Assembly (NCBI GenBank): GCA_054601695.1
Contig: BAAHQB010000069.1
Coordinates: 124,001-188,000 of the forward strand
Length of the DNA: 64,000 bases
Direction: 5' to 3'
Origin: Amorphochlora amoebiformis
Taxonomy: Eukaryota; Cercozoa; Chlorarachniophyceae
In this document: positions 1-64,000 of the stretch, in pieces
How positions within the stretch are numbered: the first letter of the stretch is position 1
Layout of the letters: each line of letters begins with the position of its first letter
Program-made: the position numbers and the translations under genes
Notes under the pieces: model-generated
The model's database searches: none
What the model was told of the DNA's origin: nothing
Seen by the model: the letters and a program-made list of their open reading frames with translations, nothing else

Positions 1-1257
<1,257 letters not shown>

Positions 1258-1281
1258 TTACATGTAAAATGTATCAATTAC

Positions 1282-1333
1282 AATATTGGTTGTAATATTT
1301 CCATGTTCTGTTAAGCGCTCCCAAAGTAGCCGC
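1282..1333 (-). CDS. Orphan internal exon candidate, unknown product
   Basis: On the minus strand a 52-nt segment starts after a branch-like CTAAAC plus CAG acceptor and ends at GTAATT. It reads 17 codons in phase 0 (AATLGALNRTWKYYNQY) and leaves one base. It resembles the other short exons in this window in size and borders. No neighbouring exon was found: the downstream partner would lie to the left of the window start, and the membrane-protein gene upstream appears to end at 3076. I do not recognise the peptide. It may be chance. Confidence 0.25.
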
Positions 1334-1417
1334 CTGAGTTTAGACGATTTCATATATCTTGCGAACATATGTACACTATAATATATATATGCATGTATAA
1401 GCACATATATATTTTTA

Positions 1418-1463
<46 letters not shown>

Positions 1464-1480
1464 CACACATGTCACAACAT

Positions 1481-1528
<48 letters not shown>

Positions 1529-1599
1529 TATATATAATTATGTACGTATATAATACAGGATGTATGTAGAATGTATACATACAATACATACATATATAC

Positions 1600-1688
<89 letters not shown>

Positions 1689-1689
1689 A

Positions 1690-2332
1690 GAATAACATAC
1701 ACACACACCTTAAAACCATCAGTCCATCCTTCCTCTGACCCAATTATGAACATACATCATCATAGTGGATTAGGAGATACACGCGAATCATCTCAATATT
1801 TAGAAATTAATGGAAGTATCTGACTTAAATGATGAAAGTGAATGAAGTAACACGTTACATATCTTTCCCCCCTTCACAAATCTTATACAGTAACGTGTTA
1901 CCCCCCCCCCATTCCAGCTTCAAACTCTAATTTACCCCTACTCCTCCCAACAAATTAAGACCCGAAGCATAAAATATGAAGGAGGTACTCCCCATTCTAA
2001 GCTTAAAACTCCAATATATCCTTATCACTCCCACAAACTAAGGGCGGAAATATGAAATCGGAAGGAGATACTGTAAAGGCCAAAAAAATCACCTTCCTGC
2101 CTCTTATTTGCATCCCCCGACATAATCTACTCATACATATTTGACTTTTTTAAAATATCAGGAGATGGGGCAGCGGGGGAGGGGAGGGGAAGGACGCATT
2201 TCACCGGCTCACGCGGGTTCAAATATCCAGGTTGTCACCTTGGTATGTCACACTTCCATAGTGACACGTGCCATCGTCCCACCATTTAAATTTATTCTTC
2301 GGCCGGATCGGAACCCAGCAGGATTGAACAGC
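1690..2332. other. Non-repetitive island without a supported gene
   Basis: Ordinary-composition DNA with a C-run near 1901-1910 and a G-rich purine tract near 2166-2195. I found no reading frame with plausible splice borders on either strand. It ends in the left flank of the inverted-repeat element at 2341. Confidence 0.6.
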
Positions 2333-2340
2333 ATACAAAA

Positions 2341-2821
2341 AGGGCGCACACACCTATAAGACGCAGGGGATCAGCGCATAAGGCGGGCGAAAAGCGGCTA
2401 ATAGCCGTAAATAATTTTTCGGATTTTTGGGCGAAAGCGCCTTATAAGTGTAAAGGACTTATAGGTGTAAAATTCTGCTTTATGCTCCATGGGCACGAGG
2501 CCTTATAAGTGTGAAAACTAGACTATTGATGTTCAGTGACATTTAGTGTTATCGGAGATGATCTAGTGAATGTTGAGGTGAGCAGCGGACAATCTAATGT
2601 GTCACACAGTGTGTCTATTAAATAATTGTTATACTTGAGTTTAGTGATAATTTAATTGTGCGGTGTAATTTATAAAGGGGCGCGGAGGCCTTCGAAGTGT
2701 GAAGGCGTGCGCCAAATAGGGCGGGAGTGCCTTAAAAGTGTAAAAAAATTCGGCCGATTTTAGGGCGAATGGGCCTTATACTAACGTTAAGTGTAATTAA
2801 AGCCTTATAGGTGTGTGCGCA
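2341..2821. mobile_element. Non-autonomous TIR element (MITE-like, hAT-type signature)
   Basis: A 17-bp perfect terminal inverted repeat bounds this 481-bp segment: GCGCACACACCTATAAG at 2344-2360 and its exact reverse complement at 2804-2820. Immediately outside lie 8-bp direct repeats ATACAAAA (2333-2340 and 2822-2829), the target-site length typical of hAT elements. The left terminus carries two extra G relative to the right. Inside are several direct copies of a TIR-related motif CTTATAAGTGT or close variants (about 2441, 2458, 2502, 2690, 2730), like subterminal transposase-binding repeats. There is no transposase frame, so the copy would need an enzyme in trans. Confidence 0.7.
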
Positions 2822-2829
2822 ATACAAAA

Positions 2830-3075
2830 GAAAACGTATATCGGATCTAGTGGATACTAGATCTAGTATATTTATTCTAGTTATTCTAGTTATAATGTGA
2901 GACTCTAGATAGATCAGTGTTATGACTCGAGTCTTGGTCCGATGTTTAATCTAGTAATTACTAACCTAGTACTAGTACAGTGATCTAAAAGTTCAATGAC
3001 TTACAGTTGTCTATAGGTTGTGTGGGCAATGGGTTTCGTGATCATCATAATATCAATGCACATGCCTGATTGTAA
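2830..3075. other. CTAG-rich spacer, no gene seen
   Basis: Between the TIR element and the proposed end of the membrane-protein gene. The sequence is rich in CTAG and TACTAGAT-like words (2855-2970), a style that recurs at 22.9-23.8, 38.5-38.95 and 50.3-50.6 kb. It probably holds the 3' untranslated region and terminator of the minus-strand gene. Confidence 0.5.
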
Positions 3076-10422
<7,347 letters not shown>

Positions 10423-10831
10423 CTAACCTGGTGGCTCTGATGTTGGTTGGGCTTAAGATTAGGCTTAAGCTTAGTATTAAGATTTATGGTTTGGGATTAA
10501 GGCCAGACTTTGGGCACTGGATTAGGTTGGGTTATAGGGTAGCGTTTGGTATAGCATTAGGGTTAGTATGGCGGCTGTGGATTAGAGTTAGGGTTAATAA
10601 TAATATTTGAATTAGGATTAGGTTAGTTTCAGGCTCGGATTAGATTCAGAGGGGTGAGATGGATCGACAAGGATAGTTCAGATGAGGGCTAATGTAGGCT
10701 AGGGTTGGGTTTCAAGAAAAGTATGAGTTCTCGTTTGTACAAACATAGTATGCATGTGTAATGTATATAGAGTACATATATATATACATATATATTCATA
10801 CATATATATACATATATATATATATAATATA

Positions 10832-10889
<58 letters not shown>

Positions 10890-10896
10890 TACATAT

Positions 10897-10942
<46 letters not shown>

Positions 10943-11120
10943 GTATATATGTATAAATACATATATACATATATACATACATATACATATATACATGTAT
11001 ATATATATATATATACATACATACATACATATATATATACGTACATATATACATATACATATATACACATACATATCAGTACATGTAGAACGACAGAAGA
11101 GCGGATTGCAAGGATCATAC

Positions 11121-11158
11121 CTCATAGACCTCATAGGCGACCCCGTCATGACAATCTC
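11121..11158 (-). CDS. Unplaced exon candidate of the membrane-protein gene
   Basis: A 38-nt island with acceptor CTTTCAG and donor AG/GTATGA. Its length (2 mod 3) is exactly what is needed to join exon 11428-11357 to 10422-10351, yet in that phase it contains in-frame TGA codons. In other phases it is open ([13 protein letters not shown] or [12 protein letters not shown]). Either the join is wrong, another exon is missing, or this copy is broken. Confidence 0.35.
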
Positions 11159-11217
11159 CTGAAAGATGTATCACACATATGGTTATATACATATAAACAA
11201 ATGTATATATATATTAT

Positions 11218-11296
<79 letters not shown>

Positions 11297-11356
11297 ATGA
11301 GACAGTATAGCGAGACAAAGGAAGGTATGAGAGTTTTGAGAGACATTCATATAAAC

Positions 11357-15344
<3,988 letters not shown>

Positions 15345-15632
15345 GACTGTGCACTATGGGCACGTGGAGGACAAAACGGGCTCAGATAAGCGCGGAAGAT
15401 GCGGTCGGGAGGTGTTCGGGGATGTTCAGCGTCACCCGGCCATGGATGGCGAAACACCTTTGCGCTCTAGTATTGAATGCCACGTGTGTTGACCGGGTCC
15501 GATGACTGTTTCTTCCTTTTCTTTTTGACGGTTTCAAGATATGGTTTCACAAGATGAAATTAGGTGATTTTCATTTTTCTTCCAACAATTCCTGTTTTCG
15601 CGCAATTCGCTGCCAAAAACCCAACAACAGCC
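15345..15632. promoter_or_regulatory. Divergent promoter region between membrane-protein and GT25 genes
   Basis: Two start codons point away from each other across 288 bases of unique sequence (minus-strand ATG at 15344, plus-strand ATG at 15633). It is free of (TA)n, unlike nearly every other spacer here. No TATA box or other element can be named with confidence; a pyrimidine-rich patch lies at about 15508-15530. Confidence 0.5.
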
Positions 15633-26772
<11,140 letters not shown>

Positions 26773-26868
26773 GACATGAAGGTGGTATATCGTAATCCTT
26801 CCTGGACCCAACAGAATAATCGTGGCGGAGCTATCGATTACCTAGAGCGTATCTTATTATCAGCTCAG
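26773..26868 (+). CDS. Orphan internal exon candidate, unknown product
   Basis: A 96-nt segment begins after GTACAG and ends before GTTGTA, reading exactly 32 codons in phase 0 (starts DMKVVYRNPSWTQQ, ends YLERILLSAQ). Composition looks protein-like and unlike the repeats. No partner exon could be joined with confidence; islands at 26.05 and 28.2 kb are the nearest unique DNA. A minus-strand alternative (a 22-nt exon ending CTAG/GTAATC) overlaps it. Could be the remains of a lost gene. Confidence 0.35.
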
Positions 26869-28852
<1,984 letters not shown>

Positions 28853-29247
28853 CTATATTGTTCGCGAAATACGCCAGTCTTCTAAGTCATCGGACACCGC
28901 AACACGGAATATGAACATCGGGATCCCAAACACCATTATCCCCAAGATCCACCATTGAGACCTACAATGTATCATATATGCCCATATTTTAATATGAAAA
29001 TTTAAAGAATACGAACAAAATCTGCATATAGTTTGCACATTTTTATGTATATAGTACCATCGCTTACAGGCCACAGAACCCGTCGACAATAAGTGCCCAA
29101 AGGCCTCAAAACGCAACCATGCGCAGCATACGAGAACCCGGGGAAAATCGCAAAAAAAAAACTGACGATCGGATGTATGAAAATACTGGTCGAGTACAAT
29201 GGGTGTAAATGAATATGGTGATGGATAATCGTGTGAGAACAGCGACC
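28853..29247 (-). CDS. Small membrane protein, 3' exons only
   Basis: Three exons in phase: a 5' exon ending at 29247 (start uncertain; reads back through EWQLGVVVLG), 29161-29118, 29104-29068, and terminal 28961-28853 with stop TAG. The joined peptide is strongly hydrophobic: GVVVLG, FFFAIFPGFSYAAH, LWALIVDGFCG, WWILGIMVFGIPMFIFRV, then a polar tail SDDLEDWRISRTI. That is two transmembrane segments and a cytosolic-looking tail. Its 5' end must lie within 29.25-29.46 kb, divergent from the EF-hand gene at 29464; a candidate ATG on the minus strand near 29382 reads MVSRARGKRDT but its splice partner is not fixed. Family not recognised. Confidence 0.5.
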
Positions 29248-29463
29248 CGAGAACCACAACCCCGAGTTGCCACTCGCTCAGATCCAGCCGAATAATAGAA
29301 ATAATTTGTTTAGTTTTTGTCGGGTAAACCTCTTGATGCTCTTGACTGCGTGTCACGCTTGCCGCGTGCACGTGACACCATATCCCCCAGGAACCCCTCG
29401 CTAGCCTGACAACTCCCACTTCCGAAACCAACCGCTCGAATCCCCAGCCACAAGTCAACAAAG

Positions 29464-38430
<8,967 letters not shown>

Positions 38431-39086
38431 AGGCCTTCACCGTCTCCCCTGTGCAGCCAGTGAGACACAAGCCGAAAGTTGTACTACTGCTGTAGGTATC
38501 TCAAGTCTAGCAAGTATCTAGTAGCTCACTACAAAAATTAGTCAGTGGGCCATTGTACAAGTACACGTACTGTGTCCTATCTGTAGATTTAACCTTCAAG
38601 AGTCTTTAAAGCTGACTATTACACTAGATATACGTATTTATACTAGTTCTTAGTGTGTGGTCATAGGTACTGTCTAGACTGTATAGTTCGATCGATGTTG
38701 CTGAGATATATGTGTGTATATATACAATATATATATGTATAAATAGATATGTGTGTAGTTTAGATACTAGAGATAGCCTGAGTATGTTTACTATCTCTAT
38801 TTTAAATTTTTCGCTAATCAGGCAGTGCTAATCGTAACTAGTTGTCTTAATCTAGTTAATCTAGGTAGTAGTGAAGTTATCCTGGTTATCGATCATCGGA
38901 TCGCGACTCAACGAATTCTGGAACTTGGTAGATTTCTAATTAGTACATTTACATTTAGTTACATCGGATCAGCACGACCTGATCGAATCGTGATTAGTAC
39001 CACTAGTCATGAACAATAGTCCAGATGTCCGTGAGTCGAACTTAGATGATGAATCATGCCCCATTATGAATTATGAATTCACAAGA
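38431..39086. other. Convergent intergenic spacer
   Basis: 656 bases between the stop of the EF-hand gene (plus) and the stop of the S4 gene (minus). Unique, CTAG-rich (CTAGTA, TCTAGAC, TACTAGT words) with one short TA patch at 38715-38740. It must hold both 3' untranslated regions and terminators; no canonical AATAAA cluster stood out. Confidence 0.6.
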
Positions 39087-53511
<14,425 letters not shown>

Positions 53512-53538
53512 CCCTCTCTCTCTCTCTCTCTCCCTCTC

Positions 53539-53588
<50 letters not shown>

Positions 53589-53598
53589 TCTCTCTATT

Positions 53599-53627
<29 letters not shown>
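53512..53627. repeat. (CT)n tract
   Basis: Nearly pure CT dinucleotide with CCC interruptions, followed by (TA)n, (CA)n and (TA)n again: a compound microsatellite to 53730. Confidence 0.95.
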
Positions 53628-53646
<19 letters not shown>

Positions 53647-53651
53647 CATAG

Positions 53652-53732
<81 letters not shown>

Positions 53733-53782
53733 CGTGAATGTATCTTAACATTTTTACCTATCGTGATATCGTCCCAACCCTT

Positions 53783-53877
53783 CCAGGACACGGTTTCTAT
53801 GCATATGGTAAAATAGATAAAAAAAGAAGTCTAAATTATCTATGTATATATATATATATAAACATGTAGTTAAGTAT

Positions 53878-53919
<42 letters not shown>

Positions 53920-54032
53920 TATAAATATATATATATACATATATATAGGAGACGGTTTCAATGCATATGGTAAAATAGATAAACGAATAAGTCTAAATTA
54001 TCTATATATATAAATATGTAATTAAGTATATC

Positions 54033-54035
<3 letters not shown>
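53783..54035. repeat. Direct duplication of a ~95-bp island
   Basis: 53785-53880 and 53945-54032 share CGGTTTC-ATGCATATGG, TAAAATAGATAAA and AAGTCTAAATTATCTAT, and AGTTAAGTATATCAT, separated by (TA)n. Confidence 0.85.
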
Positions 54036-54074
<39 letters not shown>

Positions 54075-54080
54075 ACTATA

Positions 54081-54116
54081 ATAGGGTTGTTACCTGCTGA
54101 TCGACTGTTATATATT

Positions 54117-54165
<49 letters not shown>

Positions 54166-54259
54166 TATATGTATATAGATATGTACATATATACACATAT
54201 AATATATATACATACCTATATATACATATATATATACATATGTATATATATATATATAT

Positions 54260-54290
<31 letters not shown>

Positions 54291-54370
54291 GATACATATA
54301 TACATATACATACACTATATATACATACATGCATATACACACATACAAATACATATACATACATATATAC

Positions 54371-54415
<45 letters not shown>

Positions 54416-54466
54416 TATTTATGGGTAGTTGGTGCCTATTGATCGACTAGATACATATTGCTACAT

Positions 54467-54539
<73 letters not shown>

Positions 54540-54626
54540 TATTTTTATGCATACATACATACATACATACAGTATGTGTGTTATATGCATACATAAAAAT
54601 ATCAATGTAAATATACATACATATAT

Positions 54627-54659
<33 letters not shown>

Positions 54660-54756
54660 CATGTTTATATATATATCTATATATAAATTTATGTGTGTAA
54701 AATATGTATCTAGTCGATCAGTAGGTACCAATAAGCCTAATATATATATATATATG

Positions 54757-54788
<32 letters not shown>

Positions 54789-54827
54789 AAATATATAGAT
54801 ATATATATATACATGTGTATATTATAT

Positions 54828-54863
<36 letters not shown>

Positions 54864-54989
54864 ATATGTATATGTATATATATACATATGTATGTATGTA
54901 TGTATGTATATGTGTATATATTATATATATATACATACATACATATGTATACATGTATATGTATATACATACATACATATGTATACATG

Positions 54990-55039
<50 letters not shown>

Positions 55040-55216
55040 TAAATAAATAAATATATATATATATATATATAGTATATATATATATATATATATATATGTC
55101 TGTACATATATTAGGGTTGTTTCTACCTATTGATCGACTTGGTACATATTTTTACATATATATATATATATATGTATAGGTATATGTATATATACATACA
55201 TACATATATATATATA

Positions 55217-55275
<59 letters not shown>

Positions 55276-55283
55276 TATATATA

Positions 55284-55365
<82 letters not shown>

Positions 55366-55384
55366 CATTCATACATACAGATAC

Positions 55385-55438
<54 letters not shown>

Positions 55439-55462
55439 ACCTATTGATCGACCTGCTGATAT
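54081..55462. repeat. Five-copy interspersed family at ~300-bp spacing
   Basis: Core GGTTGTTACCTATTGATCGAC followed by T-GGTACATATT. Copies: 54081-54115, 54421-54462, 54701-54740 (inverted), 55111-55155 and 55431-55460. Each is embedded in (TA)n and copies differ by a few bases. Confidence 0.85.
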
Positions 55463-55554
55463 GGCACCAGCACTCACCCCAACATATATGCAATCACGTT
55501 CTATGTATATATATATATATTATATATATATATATATATATACATAGACATATG

Positions 55555-55603
<49 letters not shown>

Positions 55604-55676
55604 CAAATATATGAATATATACATGTGTATATTAATATATATATATATATATATATATATGTAACATATATATATA

Positions 55677-55725
<49 letters not shown>

Positions 55726-55734
55726 CATACACTA

Positions 55735-55905
55735 GGTCACATGCATATATACAAATGCAACACACAGTGTCTAAACCCCAAAAACATAAACCATAAAACC
55801 TCTGATTTCTTCACAAAATCCGCTCAATCGCATACACTCGAGTAGATAGTACGTGTTTCCTCCATCAACATATACGATGTCCACACCCTACTTATGCCTT
55901 AGGTG
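55735..55905. other. Unique island, no gene called
   Basis: Ordinary sequence between (TA)n and the large CT tract. It holds no splice-bounded reading frame I can support on either strand. Confidence 0.5.
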
Positions 55906-55938
55906 AATTATCCTATCTCTTTCTGTCTCTCTCTTAGC

Positions 55939-55979
<41 letters not shown>

Positions 55980-55984
55980 CCTCT

Positions 55985-56039
<55 letters not shown>

Positions 56040-56290
56040 CTCTCTCTCTCTCTCTCTTCCCTCCCTCCCTCTGTATCTCTCTCTTCCTCTCTCTCTTCCT
56101 CTTTTTTTTTTTTTTTCTCTCCCTCTCCCTCTCTCTCCTTCTCTCCCTTTCTCTCTCTATCTATGTCTCTCCCCTCTCTCTTTCTATCTCTTTCTCTTCT
56201 CTTTCTATCTCTCTTCCTCTCTCTTCCAATGATATATATCTCTCGGAATCTCTCTCTTCCTCTCTTTGTCGCTTTCTTTCTCTTTCTCTG

Positions 56291-56381
<91 letters not shown>

Positions 56382-56395
56382 CTCTTCCTGCGTGT
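55906..56395. repeat. Large (CT)n polypyrimidine tract
   Basis: About 490 bases of CT with CTTT, CCCT and a T14 run (56103-56116). The Ser/Leu and Arg/Glu frames it produces are translated repeat. Confidence 0.95.
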
Positions 56396-56514
56396 GTGAC
56401 ATATCTGTGTGACATATCTCTCTCTGATTCTTAATCTCACTCACTTCCGTCTCTCCTCGTTGTAGGTTTTTCTCTATGTATATGTATGTATATATATATA
56501 TATATGTATGTATG

Positions 56515-56561
<47 letters not shown>

Positions 56562-56575
56562 GTATGTAATCTTAT

Positions 56576-56765
<190 letters not shown>

Positions 56766-56781
56766 ACACATATATACATAT

Positions 56782-56846
<65 letters not shown>

Positions 56847-57040
56847 CATAAATACACAATGCACATACACACGCAAACATAAACACGCGCCACACATATC
56901 ACCCCCAACAATCTTGATAGGCGTTGACGTGACACAGAGATATGCTTGCTTAACTCAACGGTCTCCACTTCCATATCCAACACCTCTCCTAGAATTCTCC
57001 CTTTCTTCCTAGCTGCCGTTACGATCGGAGTAACGGTTAG

Positions 57041-58246
57041 CTCAGGGTTAGGGTTAGGGTTAGGGTTAGGGTTAGGTTTAGGTTAGGGTTAGGGTTAGGG
57101 TTGTGATAGGTTTTAGGTTTCAGGTAGCGGTTAGGGTTAGGGTTAGGGTTAGGGCGAGCGGTTTGCCTGCAGCTAGGGTTCGGGCTGGAATTGGTCTTAG
57201 GGTTAGGGTCAGAGTTTGCGTTTAGGGTTAGGGTTAGGGTTAGGATTTAGTGGTTTGTTTTCAGCCATAAGGTTAGGATTAATGTTATGGTTAGGGTTTA
57301 GGTTAAGGTTGGGTTAGGGTTAGGGTTAGGGTTAGGGTTAGGGTTAGGGTTAGGGTCGTCAGGTTAGGGTTAAGAGTTAGGGTTAGGGTTAGGGTTAGGG
57401 TCGTCAGGTTAGGGTTAGGGCGTCAGATTAGGGCGTCAGGTTAGGTCGTCAGGTTAGGGTTAGCCAGGTTAGGGCGTCAAGTTAGGGTTAGGGTTAGGGT
57501 TGGGGTTAGGGCGTCAGGTTAGGGTTAGGGTTAGTGCGTCAGGTTAGGGTTAGGGTTAGGGCATTAGGTTAAGGTTAGGGTTAGGGCGTCAGGTTAGGGC
57601 GTCAGGTGGGGCGTGAGGTTAGGGCATCAGGTTAGGGTTAGGGCGTCAGGTTACGGCGTCAGGTTAGGGCTTCAGGTTAGGGTTAGGGCGTCAGGTTAGG
57701 GCATCAGGTTAGGGTTAGGGTGTCAGGTTAGGGCGTCAGGTTAAGGCTTCAGGTTAGGGTTAGGACGTCAGGTTAGGGCATCAGGTTAGGGTTAGGGTGT
57801 CAGGTTAGGGCGTCAGGTTAGGGCGTTTTGTTAGGGTTAAGGTGTCAGGTTAGGGCGTCAGGTAAGGGTGTCAGGTTAGGGTGTCAGGTTAGAGTGTCAG
57901 GTTAGGGCGTCAGGTTAGGGCGTCAGGTTAGAGCGTCAGGTTAGGGCGTCAGGTTGGGGTTGGGGAGTCAGGCTAGGTTAGGGCGTCAGGTTAGGGTTAG
58001 GGCTTGAGGTTAGGGTTAGGGCGGAGGTTAGGGTTAGGGCGTCAGATTAGGGTTAGGGCGTCAGGTTAGGGTTAGGGCGTCAGGTTCGGGTTAGGGTTAG
58101 GTTTAGGGTTAGGGCGTCAGGTTAGGGTTAGGGCGTCAGGTTAGGGTTAGGGCGTCAGGTTTGCGTTAGGGTTAGGTTAAGGCGTCAGGTTATTTTGGAG
58201 CGTCAGCTTAGGGTTAGGGTTAGGTTAGGGTTAGGGTTAGGGTTAG
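57041..58246. repeat. TTAGGG array grading into a (GGTTAGGGCGTCA)n minisatellite
   Basis: Starts with TTAGGG runs (57041-57140, 57300-57400) and from 57355 turns into a 13-bp unit GGTTAGGGCGTCA in several dozen copies mixed with plain TTAGGG units, ending at 58246. Variants include GTGTCA, GCATCA and GCTTCA. The unit is a telomere repeat fused to CGTCA. Confidence 0.95.
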
Positions 58247-58279
58247 TTGTTTGCCTTCAGCCATACGACGTCGACGACG

Positions 58280-58345
58280 GTCGCCTGTATGTGTACGCAG
58301 GCGTTTGTTGATATATGCATATATATATATATATATATATATATG

Positions 58346-58426
<81 letters not shown>

Positions 58427-58830
58427 GGTTGTTAGGATTTAGATGAGATTTTAAGTCCTTAGGGTGGTTAGTTGGGTTATTGTTAGTGTTGGGTTAGTGA
58501 TTGGAATACGGTTGACAAGAGTTTGGGTTAGAATTAGGCGTTTTTGGTTATCGGTTAGTTTTGGGTGAATTTGTGAATTTCGAGTTTTGGACATTCTGAT
58601 CCTATAATAACTACAATTTCAAACCCAAACTTCATCCTAACCCTAACCCTAACCCTAACCTTAACCCTAACCATTAGCCCCACCCTGTAGAGGAGCCAAT
58701 GGCCCTAGGACTAAGACATGCTGAATAATCTGATCCTTACTATTAGCCTTAACCCTAACCTTAATCTTAACCCTAACCCTAGCCCTGTAATCCTAACCCT
58801 GACCCTAACGCTAACCTATGGAGCGTGTAG
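58280..58830. repeat. TA block and CCCTAA array, with associated island copy B
   Basis: (TA)n at 58317-58422, unique TTAGGG-poor sequence to 58620, CCCTAA repeats at 58633-58670 and 58748-58812, and between them the island 58676-58735 homologous to 46330-46392. Confidence 0.85.
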
Positions 58831-59101
58831 ATTTGGAGTCTTTTTCAAGAAAGGTATATGCGGTTGGAATATAGGCAACGCGAAGGCGCTTTAAAAAGCA
58901 AAAAAAAAAAAAAGTCGGCCAAAATTTTAAACTTTTTTTGTTTTGTTTCTGGGAAATACTGCGATTTCTTCTGCTTTATTCCCTTGTTTTTTTCCTTTTT
59001 TTGCTTTTTTTGGGTTTTTTTTTTTTCGTTCAGGATGTTGGTAACTCTAGAACTTTCCGGGAAGTTTCTGCGGATTTCAGAGGCGCGTTGGGGTTGTGTA
59101 C

Positions 59102-61086
<1,985 letters not shown>

Positions 61087-61129
61087 CTAAATTACTATTA
61101 GAGGTTTTGAAGCGCTGCACGGTCTGATT

Positions 61130-61380
61130 AAGGTATTTTGCTCTCTGTCAATACCGGTGGTGGCCGTCGCTACCCGGTTGAATTCACAGAGGGACGAAAG
61201 GTTTAGAATAGAGGTTTTATTTAATGGCTTATGAAAACCTCTAAAGAAATTATCAAGAGAATATCTAAACCTTTAAGCATCTCTTTTAACAAGAAAGCGT
61301 CAAACCTGTAAATATTCTTTGAAAACCTTTAATAAACCTATCCAGACCTCTAATAATTCAACAGAATCCTTGGCACGTGT
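61130..61380. other. Unique DNA with recurring AACCTCTAA/GAGGTTT words
   Basis: Words of the form AACCTCTAA or its complement AGAGGTTTT occur near 61100, 61210, 61233, 61275, 61325 and 61350; the same words occur at 49645-49680 upstream of the S4 gene. No reading frame is supported here. Confidence 0.4.
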
Positions 61381-61439
61381 ATTTCCATGGGGCAATGGCA
61401 GCTTGATTGTGATAGCGACAGCGCCGCTTCGTCAGCGTG

Positions 61440-61469
61440 ATGACTGGTGATATATCTGCTCCAGACGAG
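61440..61469 (+). CDS. Candidate first exon of a plus-strand gene
   Basis: ATG followed by ten codons (MTGDISAPDE) ends at a perfect donor GAG/GTAAGTG. Unique sequence lies upstream (61.1-61.44 kb) and (TA)n begins shortly downstream, as in the other genes here. The continuation was not found inside the window. A donor this good can occur by chance, so the call is tentative. Confidence 0.3.

Positions 61470-64000
<2,531 letters not shown>

Noticed and set aside
28853-29461. Single 202-codon minus-strand frame
   Set aside because: Its middle part is not protein-like and no ATG starts it; splicing three exons out of it gives a coherent membrane protein instead.

Overview
The window is nuclear DNA of a eukaryote, almost certainly a unicellular or plastid-bearing alga/protist, not a bacterium. 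Roughly half to two thirds of it looks like (TA)n and related microsatellite. The rest is short islands of ordinary sequence 30-300 bases long. Read by hand, most islands in the first 50 kb turn out to be exons with GT..AG borders, and neighbouring islands join with matching reading phase. The genes are therefore chains of very short exons (many 15-80 nt) separated by introns made almost wholly of (TA)n, (CT)n, CCCTAA-like repeats or, once, a 2-kb minisatellite. Long Tyr/Ile-rich open frames in the window are only translated repeat.

Layout. 1-3.1 kb: repeat, one orphan exon candidate and a ~480-bp inverted-repeat element with an 8-bp target duplication. 3.1-15.3 kb, minus strand: about 21 exons of a polytopic, 7TM-like membrane protein with a long basic/Ser-rich loop; one join near 11 kb is unresolved. 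15.6-22.6 kb, plus: a 16-exon gene for a secretory-pathway glycosyltransferase of the GT25 type, fully solved (326 aa); it shares a 288-bp divergent promoter region with the membrane-protein gene. 22.6-28.9 kb: mostly non-coding, one orphan exon. 28.85-29.25 kb, minus: last exons of a small two-TM protein. 29.46-38.43 kb, plus: a 13-exon gene with a signal peptide, an Arg-rich leader and a C-terminal EF-hand pair. 39.09-49.56 kb, minus: at least 16 exons of an S4-domain RNA-binding protein of the YlmH / 'photosystem II S4 domain protein' type, convergent with the EF-hand gene. 49.6-57 kb: repeats and short duplicated islands. 57-61.1 kb: TTAGGG-derived repeats carrying two mutually overlapping candidate exon chains. 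61.4 kb: a possible first exon of another plus-strand gene.

The S4/YlmH family is known from Firmicutes, cyanobacteria and plastid-bearing eukaryotes, so its presence argues for a plastid. The telomere-like motif is TTAGGG/CCCTAA. Leaders resembling signal peptide plus basic transit peptide would fit a complex plastid, but this is inference; I cannot name the species. No rRNA, ordinary tRNA gene, CRISPR array or prokaryotic operon was seen. All gene models are manual splicing predictions; those with family motifs and unbroken phase (GT25, EF-hand, S4) are strong, the rest are graded below.
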